DNA of 64,000 nt, taken from contig CAWZYM010000487.1 in assembly GCA_963966185.1 (NCBI GenBank), positions 1 through 64,000 on the forward strand, read 5' to 3'. How positions within the stretch are numbered: the stretch's first letter is position 1; each line of letters begins with the position of its first letter. This DNA is from Rhabditoides inermis. Lineage: Eukaryota; Nematoda; Chromadorea; Rhabditida; Rhabditidae. The notes under the pieces were generated by a model. The model saw only the letters and a list, made by a program, of their open reading frames with translations. It did not search any database and was not told where the DNA came from. Positions 14,801-25,596 of this stretch are shown piece by piece. Both the position numbers and the translations under genes were made by a program.

Positions 14801-17800
14801 CCCTTCTCCCTTTCTCTCTTTCTCTCGTTCTCTCGTTCTCTCGTTATCTAGTTCTTTCGTTATTTCGTTTTCTCGTTCTCTCGTTCTCTCGTTCTCTCGT
14901 TCTCTCGTTCTCTCGTTCTCTCGTTCTCTCGTTCTCTCGTTCTCGCGTGTCTCCTTCTCTTCTTCTCTCCTTCCCTCCTTCCCTCCTTCTCCCTTTCTCT
15001 TTTTCTCTAGTTCTCCAGTTCTCTCTTTCTCTCGTTCTCTCTTTCTCTCTTTCTCTCTTTCTCTCGTTCTCTCGTTCTCTCGTTCTCTCGTTCTCTCGTT
15101 TCTCGTTCTCTCGTTCTCTCGTTTTCTCCGTCTCTCCGTCTCTCCTTCTCTTCTTCCCTCCTTCCCTCCTACCACCCTCCTTCTCTCTTTCTCTCGTTCT
15201 CTCGTTCTCTAGTTATATCGTTCTCTCTTTCTTTCGTTCTCTCTTTCTCTTGTTCTCTCTTTCTCTCGTTTTCTCGTTCTCTCGTTCTCTCGTTCTCTCG
15301 TTCTCTCGTTCTCTCTTTATCTCGTTCTCTCTTTCTATCCTTCTCTCGTTCTCTCGTTCTCTCGTTCTCTCGTTCTCTCCGTCTCTCCTTCTCTTTTTCC
15401 CTAATTCTCTCCTTCTCTCTTTCTCTCTTTCTCTCGTTCTCTATTTCTCTCGTTATATCGTTATATCGTTCTCTCTTTCTCTCGTTCTCTCGTGCTCTCG
15501 TTTTCTCGTTCTCTCGTTCTCTCGTTGTCTCGTTGTCTCGTTGTCTCGTTCTCTCGTTGTCTCGTTCTCTCCTTCTTTCCTTCCCTCCTTCCCGCCTTCT
15601 CACTTTCTCTCTTTCTCTCGTTCTCTAGTTCTCTCGTTATATCGTTCTCTCTTTCACTCGTTTTCTCTTTCTATCGGTTTCTCTTTCTCTCGTTCTCTCA
15701 TTATCTCTTTCTCTCTTTCTCTCTTTCTCTCTTTCTCCTCTTTCTCTCTTTCTCTCTTCTCTTCTCTTTCTCTCTTTCTCTTTTTTCTCTAGTTCTCTCC
15801 TTCTCTCCTTCTCTTCTTCTCTTCATCCCTCCTTCCCTCCTTCTCCCTTTCTCTCTTTCTCTCGTTCTCTAGCTCTCTCGTTATATCGTTCTCTCTTTCT
15901 CTCGTTTTCTCTTTCTCTCGTTTTCTCGTTTTCTCGTTCTCTCTTTCTCTCTTTCTCTCCTTCCCTCCTTCCCTCCTCCTCCCATTCTCTCTTTCTCTCG
16001 TTCTCTAATTCTCTCGTTATATCGTTCTCGCTTTCTCTCGTTCTCTCTTTATCTCTTTCTCTCTTTCTCTCTTTCTTTCGTTCTCTAGTTCTCTCGTTCT
16101 CTCTTTCTATCCTTCTCTTCTTCTCTCCATCCCTCCTTCCCTCCTTCTCCCTTTCTCTCTTTCTCTCGTTCTCTAGCTCTCTCGTTCTCTTTTTATATCT
16201 TTCTCTCTTTCTCTGGTTCTCTCGTTCTCTCGTTCTCTCTTTCTATCCTTCTCTCGTTCTCTCGTTCTCTCGTTCTCTCCGTCTCTCCTTCCCTCCTTCC
16301 CTCCTCTCTTTTTCTCCTTTTCTCTCGTTATATCGTTCTCTCGTTCTCTCGTTCTCTCGTTCTCTCGTTCTCTCTTTCTCTCGTTCTCTCGTTATCCCTT
16401 TCTCTCTTTCTCTCGTTCTCTAGTTCTCTCGTTCTCTCGTTCTCTCTTTCTCCCTTTCTCTCTTTTCTCTCTTTCTCTCGTTCTCTCTTTTCTCTCTTTC
16501 TCTCGTTCTCTCTTTTCTCTCTTTTCTCTCTTTCTCTCGTTCTCTCTTTCTCTCGTTCTCTCGTTCTCTCGTTCTCTCGTTCTCTCGTTCTCTCCGTCTC
16601 TCCGTCTCTCCTTCTCTCCTTCCCTCCTTCCCCCCTTCTCCCTTTCTCTCTTTCTCTCGTTCTCTCGTTCTCTCGTTATATCGTTCTCTCTTTCTCTCGT
16701 TTTCTCTTTCTCTCGTTTTCTCGTTTTCTCGTTCTCTCGTTCTCTCGTTCTCTCGTTCTCTCGTTCTCTCGTTCTCGCGTGTCTCCTTCTCTTCTTCTCT
16801 CCTTCCCTCCTTCCCTCCTTCTCCCTTTCTCTTTTTCTCTAGTTCTCCAGTTCTCTCTTTCTCTCGTTCTCGCTTTCTCTCTTTCTCTCTTTCTCTCGTT
16901 CTCTCGTTCTCTCGTTCTCTCGTTCTCTCGTTTCTCGTTCTCTCGTTCTCTCGTTTTCTCCGTCTCTCCGTCTCTCCTTCTCTTCTTCCCTCCTTCCCTC
17001 CTACCACCCTCCTTCTCTCTTTCTCTCGTTCTCTCGTTCTCTAGTTATATCGTTCTCTCTTTCTTTCGTTCTCTCTTTCTCTTGTTCTCTCTTTCTCTCG
17101 TTTTCTCGTTCTCTCGTTCTCTCGTTCTCTCGTTCTCTCGTTCTCTCTTTATCTCGTTCTCTCTTTCTATCCTTCTCTCGTTCTCTCGTTCTCTCGTTCT
17201 CTCGTTCTCTCCGTCTCTCCTTCTCTTTTTCCCTAATTCTCTCCTTCTCTCTTTCTCTCTTTCTCTCGTTCTCTATTTCTCTCGTTATATCGTTATATCG
17301 TTCTCTCTTTCTCTCGTTCTCTCGTTCTCTCGTGCTCTCGTTTTCTCGTTCTCTCGTTCTCTCGTTGTCTCGTTGTCTCGTTGTCTCGTTCTCTCGTTGT
17401 CTCGTTCTCTCCTTCTTTCCTTCCCTCCTTCCCGCCTTCTCACTTTCTCTCTTTCTCTCGTTCTCTAGTTCTCTCGTTATATCGTTCTCTCTTTCACTCG
17501 TTTTCTCTTTCTATCGGTTTCTCTTTCTCTCGTTCTCTCATTATCTCTTTCTCTCTTTCTCTCTTTCTCTCTTTCTCTCTTCTCTCTCTTTCTCTCTTTC
17601 TCTCTTTCTCTCTTTCTCTCTTTCTCTTTTTTCTCTAGTTCTCTCCTTCTCTCCTTCTCTTCTTCTCTTCATCCCTCCTTCCCTCCTTCTCCCTTTCTCT
17701 CTTTCTCTCGTTCTCTAGCTCTCTCGTTATATCGTTCTCTCTTTCTCTCGTTTTCTCTTTCTCTCGTTTTCTCGTTTTCTCGTTCTCTCTTTCTCTCTTT

Positions 17801-20800
17801 CTCTCCTTCCCTCCTTCCCTCCTCCTCCCATTCTCTCTTTCTCTCGTTCTCTAATTCTCTCGTTATATCGTTCTCGCTTTCTCTCGTTCTCTCTTTATCT
17901 CTTTCTCTCTTTCTCTCTTTCTTTCGTTCTCTAGTTCTCTCGTTCTCTCTTTCTATCCTTCTCTTCTTCTCTCCATCCCTCCTTCCCTCCTTCTCCCTTT
18001 CTCTCTTTCTCTCGTTCTCTAGCTCTCTCGTTCTCTTTTTATATCTTTCTCTCTTTCTCTGGTTCTCTCGTTCTCTCGTTCTCTCTTTCTATCCTTCTCT
18101 CGTTCTCTCGTTCTCTCGTTCTCTCCGTCTCTCCTTCCCTCCTTCCCTCCTCTCTTTTTCTCCTTTTCTCTCGTTATATCGTTCTCTCGTTCTCTCGTTC
18201 TCTCGTTCTCTCGTTCTCTCTTTCTCTCGTTCTCTCGTTATCCCTTTCTCTCTTTCTCTCGTTCTCTAGTTCTCTCGTTCTCTCGTTCTCTCTTTCTCCC
18301 TTTCTCTCTTTTCTCTCTTTCTCTCGTTCTCTCTTTTCTCTCTTTCTCTCGTTCTCTCTTTTCTCTCTTTTCTCTCTTTCTCTCGTTCTCTCTTTCTCTC
18401 GTTCTCTCGTTCTCTCGTTCTCTCGTTCTCTCGTTCTCTCCGTCTCTCCGTCTCTCCTTCTCTCCTTCCCTCCTTCCCCCCTTCTCCCTTTCTCTCTTTC
18501 TCTCGTTCTCTCGTTCTCTCGTTATCTAGTTCTTTCGTTATTTCGTTTTCTCGTTCTCTCGTTCTCTCGTTCTCTCGTTCTCTCGTTCTCTCGTTCTCTC
18601 GTTCTCTCGTTCTCTCGTTCTCGCGTGTCTCCTTCTCTTCTTCTCTCCTTCCCTCCTTCCCTCCTTCTCCCTTTCTCTTTTTCTCTAGTTCTCCAGTTCT
18701 CTCTTTCTCTCGTTCTCTCTTTCTCTCTTTCTCTCTTTCTCTCGTTCTCTTGTTCTCTCGTTCTCTCGTTCTCTCGTTTCTCGTTCTCTCGTTCTCTCGT
18801 TTTCTCCGTCTCTCCTTCTCTTCTTCCCTCCTTCCCTCCTACCACCCTCCTTCTCTCTTTCTCTCGTTCTCTCGTTCTCTAGTTATATCGTTCTCTCTTT
18901 CTTTCGTTCTCTCTTTCTCTTGTTCTCTCTTTCTCTCGTTTTCTCGTTCTCTCGTTCTCTCGTTCTCTCGTTCTCTCTATATCTCGTTCTCTCTTTCTAT
19001 CCTTCTCTCGTTCTCTCGTTCTCTCGTTCTCTCGTTCTCTCCGTCTCTCCTTCTCTTTTTCCCTAATTCTCTCCTTCTCTCTTTCTCTCTTTCTCTCGTT
19101 CTCTATTTCTCTCGTTATATCGTTATATCGTTCTCTCTTTCTCTCGTTCTCTCGTGCTCTCGTTTTCTCGTTCTCTCGTTGTCTCGTTGTCTCGTTCTCT
19201 CGTTCTCTCGTTCTCTCGTTCTCTCGTTCTCGCGTGTCTCCTTCTCTTCTTCTCTCCTTCCCTCCTTCCCTCCTTCTCCCTTTCTCTTTTTCTCTAGTTC
19301 TCCAGTTCTCTCTTTCTCTCGTTCTCTCTTTCTCTCTTTCTCTCTTTCTCTCGTTCTCTCGTTCTCTCGTTCTCTCGTTCTCTCGTTTCTCGTTCTCTCG
19401 TTCTCTCGTTTTCTCCGTCTCTCCGTCTCTCCTTCTCTTCTTCCCTCCTTCCCTCCTACCACCCTCCTTCTCTCTTTCTCTCGTTCTCTCGTTCTCTAGT
19501 TATATCGTTCTCTCTTTCTTTCGTTCTCTCTTTCTCTTGTTCTCTCTTTCTCTCGTTTTCTCGTTCTCTCGTTCTCTCGTTCTCTCGTTCTCTCGTTCTC
19601 TCTTTATCTCGTTCTCTCTTTCTATCCTTCTCTCGTTCTCTCGTTCTCTCGTTCTCTCGTTCTCTCCGTCTCTCCTTCTCTTTTTCCCTAATTCTCTCCT
19701 TCTCTCTTTCTCTCTTTCTCTCGTTCTCTATTTCTCTCGTTATATCGTTATATCGTTCTCTCTTTCTCTCGTTCTCTCGTGCTCTCGTTTTCTCGTTCTC
19801 TCGTTCTCTCGTTGTCTCGTTGTCTCGTTGTCTCGTTCTCTCGTTGTCTCGTTCTCTCCTTCTTTCCTTCCCTCCTTCTCGCCTTCTCACTTTCTCTCTT
19901 TCTCTCGTTCTCTAGTTCTCTCGTTATATCGTTCTCTCTTTCACTCGTTTTCTCTTTCTATCGGTTTCTCTTTCTCTCGTTCTCTCATTATCTCTTTCTC
20001 TCTTTCTCTCTTTCTCTCTCTCTCTCTCTTTCTCTCTTTCTCTCTTTCTCTCTTTCTCTCTTTCTCTCTTTCTCTCTTTCTCTTTTTTCTCTAGTTCTCT
20101 CCTTCTCTCCTTCTCTTCTTCTCTCCATCCCTCCTTCCCTCCTTCTCCCTTTCTCTCTTTCTCTCGTTCTCTAGCTCTCTCGTTATATCGTTCTCTCTTT
20201 CTCTCGTTTTCTCTTTCTCTCGTTTTCTCGTTTTCTCGTTCTCTCTTTCTCTCTTTCTCTCCTTCCCTCCTTCCCTCCTCCTCCCATTCTCTCTTTCTCT
20301 CGTTCTCTAATTCTCTCGTTATATCGTTCTCGCTTTCTCTCGTTCTCTCTTTATCTCTTTCTCTCTTTCTCTCTTTCTTTCGTTCTCTAGTTCTCTCGTT
20401 CTCTCTTTCTATCCTTCTCTTCTTCTCTCCATCCCTCCTTCCCTCCTTCTCCCTTTCTCTCTTTCTCTCGTTCTCTAGCTCTCTCGTTCTCTTTTTATAT
20501 CTTTCTCTCTTTCTCTGGTTCTCTCGTTCTCTCGTTCTCTCTTTCTATCCTTCTCTCGTTCTCTCGTTCTCTCGTTCTCTCCGTCTCTCCTTCCCTCCTT
20601 CCCTCCTCTCTTTTTCTCCTTTTCTCTCGTTATATCGTTCTCTCGTTCTCTCGTTCTCTCGTTCTCTCGTTCTCTCTTTCTCTCGTTCTCTCGTTATCCC
20701 TTTCTCTCTTTCTCTCGTTCTCTAGTTCTCTCGTTCTCTCGTTCTCTCTTTCTCCCTTTCTCTCTTTTCTCTCTTTCTCTCGTTCTCTCTTTTCTCTCTT

Positions 20801-23160
20801 TCTCTCGTTCTCTCTTTTCTCTCTTTTCTCTCTTTCTCTCGTTCTCTCTTTCTCTCGTTCTCTCGTTCTCTCGTTCTCTCGTTCTCTCGTTCTCTCCGTC
20901 TCTCCGTCTCTCCTTCTCTCCTTCCCTCCTTCCCCCCTTCTCCCTTTCTCTCTTTCTCTCGTTCTCTCGTTCTCTCGTTATCTAGTTCTTTCGTTATTTC
21001 GTTTTCTCGTTTTCTCGTTCTCTCGTTCTCTCGTTCTCTCGTTCTCTCGTTCTCTCGTTCTCTCGTTCTCGCGTGTCTCCTTCTCTTCTTCTCTCCTTCC
21101 CTCCTTCCCTCCTTCTCCCTTTCTCTTTTTCTCTAGTTCTCCAGTTCTCTCTTTCTCTCGTTCTCTCTTTCTCTCTTTCTCTCTTTCTCTCGTTCTCTCG
21201 TTCTCTCGTTCTCTCGTTCTCTCGTTTCTCGTTCTCTCGTTCTCTCGTTTTCTCCGTCTCTCCGTCTCTCCTTCTCTTCTTCCCTCCTTCCCTCCTACCA
21301 CCCTCCTTCTCTCTTTCTCTCGTTCTCTCGTTCTCTAGTTATATCGTTCTCTCTTTCTTTCGTTCTCTCTTTCTCTTGTTCTCTCTTTCTCTCGTTTTCT
21401 CGTTCTCTCGTTCTCTCGTTCTCTCGTTCTCTCTTTATCTCGTTCTCTCTTTCTATCCTTCTCTCGTTCTCTCGTTCTCTCGTTCTCTCGTTCTCTCCGT
21501 CTCTCCTTCTCTTTTTCCCTAATTCTCTCCTTCTCTCTTTCTCTCTTTCTCTCGTTCTCTATTTCTCTCGTTATATCGTTATATCGTTCTCTCTTTCTCT
21601 CGTTCTCTCGTGCTCTCGTTTTCTCGTTCTCTCGTTGTCTCGTTGTCTCGTTGTCTCGTTCTCTCGTTCTCTCGTTCTCTCGTTCTCTCGTTCTCGCGTG
21701 TCTCCTTCTCTTCTTCTCTCCTTCCCTCCTTCCCTCCTTCTCCCTTTCTCTTTTTCTCTAGTTCTCCAGTTCTCTCTTTCTCTCGTTCTCTCTTTCTCTC
21801 TTTCTCTCTTTCTCTCGTTCTCTCGTTCTCTCGTTCTCTCGTTCTCTCGTTTCTCGTTCTCTCGTTCTCTCGTTTTCTCCGTCTCTCCGTCTCTCCTTCT
21901 CTTCTTCCCTCCTTCCCTCCTACCACCCTCCTTCTCTCTTTCTCTCGTTCTCTCGTTCTCTAGTTATATCGTTCTCTCTTTCTTTCGTTCTCTCTTTCTC
22001 TTGTTCTCTCTTTCTCTCGTTTTCTCGTTCTCTCGTTCTCTCGTTCTCTCGTTCTCTCTTTATCTCGTTCTCTCTTTCTATCCTTCTCTCGTTCTCTCGT
22101 TCTCTCGTTCTCTCGTTCTCTCCGTCTCTCCTTCTCTTTTTCCCTAATTCTCTCCTTCTCTCTTTCTCTCTTTCTCTCGTTCTCTATTTCTCTCGTTATA
22201 TCGTTATATCGTTCTCTCTTTCTCTCGTTCTCTCGTGCTCTCGTTTTCTCGTTTTCTCGTTCTCTCGTTCTCTCGTTGTCTCGTTGTCTCGTTGTCTCGT
22301 TCTCTCGTTGTCTCGTTCTCTCCTTCTTTCCTTCCCTCCTTCCCGCCTTCTCACTTTCTCTCTTTCTCTCGTTCTCTAGTTCTCTCGTTATATCGTTCTC
22401 TCTTTCACTCGTTTTCTCTTTCTATCGGTTTCTCTTTCTCTCGTTCTCTCATTATCTCTTTCTCTCTTTCTCTCTTTCTCTCTTTCTCTCTTTCTCTCTT
22501 TCTCTCTTTCTCTCTTTCTCTCTTTCTCTCTTTCTCTTTTTTCTCTAGTTCTCTCCTTCTCTCCTTCTCTTCTTCTCTCCATCCCTCCTTCCCTCCTTCT
22601 CCCTTTCTCTCTTTCTCTCGTTCTCTAGCTCTCTCGTTATATCGTTCTCTCTTTCTCTCGTTTTCTCTTTCTCTCGTTTTCTCGTTTTCTCGTTCTCTCT
22701 TTCTCTCTTTCTCTCCTTCCCTCCTTCCCTCCTCCTCCCATTCTCTCTTTCTCTCGTTCTCTAATTCTCTCGTTATATCATTCTCGCTTTCTCTCGTTCT
22801 CTCTTTATCTCTTTCTCTCTTTCTCTCTTTCTTTCGTTCTCTAGTTCTCTCGTTCTCTCTTTCTATCCTTCTCTTCTTCTCTCCATCCCTCCTTCCCTCC
22901 TTCTCCCTTTCTCTCTTTCTCTCGTTCTCTAGCTCTCTCGTTCTCTTTTTATATCTTTCTCTCTTTCTCTGGTTCTCTCGTTCTCTCGTTCTCTCTTTCT
23001 ATCCTTCTCTCGTTCTCTCGTTCTCTCGTTCTCTCGTTCTCTCCGTCTCTCCTTCCCTCCTTCCCTCCTCTCTTTTTCTCCTTTTCTCTCGTTATATCGT
23101 TCTCTCGTTCTCTCGTTCTCTCGTTCTCTCGTTCTCTCGTTCTCTCTTTCTCTCTCCCCT
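11860..23160 (+). repeat. TC-rich satellite array with ~1.83-kb higher-order repeat
   Basis: About 11.3 kb is built almost entirely from 8-bp words such as TCTCTCGT and TCTCTCTT. The rare landmark CCTACCACC recurs near 12,723, 13,340, 15,169, 17,001, 18,839, 19,456, 21,295 and 21,920. The steps are about 617, 1829, 1832, 1838, 617, 1839 and 625 bp. This is a higher-order unit of about 1.83 kb with a 617-625-bp sub-unit that was duplicated at least three times. Many long ORFs (SFSRSLVLS type; ERENERTR type on the minus strand) are an artefact of a stop-poor 8-bp period. The plus strand is almost all pyrimidine. Confidence 0.95.
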
Positions 23161-23303
23161 TACTAAATTCCTACTGATCGCAGCCACCAAAGTACATCTG
23201 TCTCTCTCCAAACAGCGTGCTCTCTCGCGTGCTCTCGCGCTCGCCCGCCAGCAGAGGGCTAGCTATCAGCTAGCGTGACTGGAAACGACACGCGCCCTCT
23301 CTA
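23161..23303 (+). other. Non-satellite tail at the right end of the 12-kb insertion
   Basis: About 143 bp of complex sequence follow the array, starting TTACTAAATTCC and ending GCGCCCTCTCTA, then the duplicated ATT of the target. The same tail occurs inverted at about 63,067-63,200. There it continues for roughly 230 bp more to a perfect 11-bp-stem hairpin that is half missing here. It therefore behaves as a defined end of a mobile unit. Confidence 0.65.
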
Positions 23304-24898
23304 ATTCATGCGAAAATGTTCTAGCGCAAACAGACTCGATCCTCAGCATACATCTTCCACATCATTCAACTTCCATTTTCCATTCTGCTTATTCATAAAT
23401 GAACGACTGCACGCGCATCCCCCCTCTGTCTTCCTGCGAAAAAAATCAATAATATTTATGTTTCAACCCACGAAAATACAAACAACATCGATTTAACATA
23501 TAACACATAACATCAACAATCATGTTAGTTACGTATCAATACATGAAGATACCTACGAATGCCTATAAGAATGGTTATAAAGAATGGCTATAAAGAATAT
23601 ATATTAAAGTAGTGCTACACGTATCTCACACTGTTGTCTGCCTATCCTTCCTCTCTCCAGGGCTCACCCTAAAAGTACCGGATGACAACTGGAGAGATAC
23701 CACTGTCATCCTCTCTCCCTCTTCCCACCTACCTCCACTTCATCTCCTCCTGTTCACGCGGACCACTGCATCCCGTCCAGTCCGCTACTCTCCCGTCTCA
23801 TCCTGGAATCAATTGATGTCAGTCAGGTCACCCATCGCTCCAACTACCCACTTCTTTCCTTCCCCACTCGCTTCTCCTAGCACATCGTTGCCACCTTCTT
23901 CAACTCATCGTCGTGCGGGGTCATCTGCAGGACGCCCGAACTCCTCCTTGGCCGAGCCCATCTGAGAAACAGTGCATAGGATGGACCGAATGAGGCCATC
24001 CCTCGTTCCTCGTCAACCCACCCTGGCCGCGCACTCCCCAGCCGCCCTCTTGGGTGGTCTGCTCCGCCGACTCCCTCCAATCGACGCCGCTCATACATGC
24101 ACAGCACGTGGTGCAGACGGACACAGTCCAGCTGAACATGGCCACATTCAATCAGACAGACAGACATACAGACAGACAGACAGACAGACAGACTCGTGGC
24201 TGCTCCGCTCCCTGATCATCTCCTTCGCAACTGGCCGCCGACACTGGTAGCACGTTCAGGTTGTCACAGAGCACCGACCAGGCTCAAGTAAACGGTAAAC
24301 ACACAAACCACCACACGCCACTCACCAATCGGCTCGTCGTCTCCCTTGGTCGTCTCGATGACGTGGTCGAGTTGCTCGACGGCGAACATCTGTTCATGAC
24401 GTCACTGGCGGGTGCGAGCCGCACCAGCCTGCGAGAACGCACGCAATCACACAATGTTTAATAATGTCCATCACTATATTTCCCTCTTTTCACATCGCTG
24501 ATTGGAAAAAGGGAGCAAAGTCTGGATAAGGGTTTCCTTTGCAAAGGTTCTGCTTAACACCATAACCAAGAAAGTGTGGGGGTGTGGCTAACCGTGCGCT
24601 CCTCTCTGAGGCAGTGGGGGAAGGTGAAGGAAGTATCCGAGCGAGTCCCGCGGCACGCTCTTCACTTCACTTCCAGACGCTCCATCTGCTGGTCGACCAG
24701 CGAGAGACAGCCTGCAGCCAACCCACTCATCCCACTCATCCCACCCGTCGCCTACCCAGCCGTCCGTAGATGGCACATGTTGGTGAGCGGCTCTGGCGCG
24801 TGTCGCTCGCTGCACCACCCACTCCCACAGCAACACAAGCTCGCACACGCACTGCGCATCGCCTCCAATCAATCGATAAGCACAACGGGTGAGAGAGC

Positions 24899-24929
<31 letters not shown>

Positions 24930-25198
24930 AGAGAGAGAGAGAGGGAGGAATGGGTGGAGTGGACTGAACTGACCTGATCGTGATGGGTATGGGTGTACAG
25001 GGTCCATAGCGCGGCTCCGGCGAGTTGTGCAAAGGCGGAGGCGGCGAAGTGGCTGAGGCCGGCACGCACCATCCACCCAACCAGACGCATCACGGCCGCG
25101 TGAGACTACAACCCGAGACAGTGCCCACATGACCGCCCCTCTCCCTCCCGCCAACCTCGTTCCTGTCCTGGGCGGGCCTGCAACTGTCCGCAGTCGTT
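23304..25198 (+). repeat. U segmental duplication, copy B, right part
   Basis: Homology with copies A and C resumes at ATTCATGCGAAAATG. It runs to CCGCAGTCGTT at 25,198, where B and C diverge. It contains a short CAGA tract (24,155-24,193) and a (GA)n tract (about 24,896-24,945). Splice-like signals on the minus strand mirror those described for copy C. Confidence 0.9.
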
Positions 25199-25521
25199 AC
25201 TAAAAATTACAGAACACTCGTCCAAAAGTGCTCTTCGTGGCGGGACCATTTATTTTTTATTTATTTTTTTATTTCAATGCTTTTTATCGTTTTTCTTACT
25301 GTTATTTCTTAAACAAAAAAAACAAAAGCTACACTATAAATATGTGTATATATTGTGACAGAAATCAAAGCAAAACTGATATACAAAGAGAGACAAAGAA
25401 GGAGGGAAGTAGGTAGGGAGGGAAGGAGAGAGAGAGAGAGAGAAGAAGAAGAGAGAGGGAGCGAAAGAGAGAGAGAGAGAGAGAGAGAGATTGGAAATAG
25501 TGTAAAACTTTCCTGATCCAG
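25199..25521. other. AT-rich and GA-rich spacer before the MULE gene
   Basis: T-rich runs (25,245-25,290) are followed by GGGAGGGAAGG and (GA)n tracts (25,420-25,490). I see no gene here. It lies between the edge of U copy B and the first exon-like sequence of the transposase gene. Confidence 0.6.
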
Positions 25522-25596
25522 GCAAAGCGTCGTCGTACTGATGCCTCCTCGGCTTCTTCTTCGAATGCGCAGTCTCGTGACGACGGTCTCGGAGAC

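Noticed and set aside
11860..23278. Dozens of long ORFs (SFSRSLVLS and ERENERTR types) in the TC-rich array
   Set aside because: An 8-bp period with almost no stop codons is open in many frames on both strands. The peptides are pure period artefacts.
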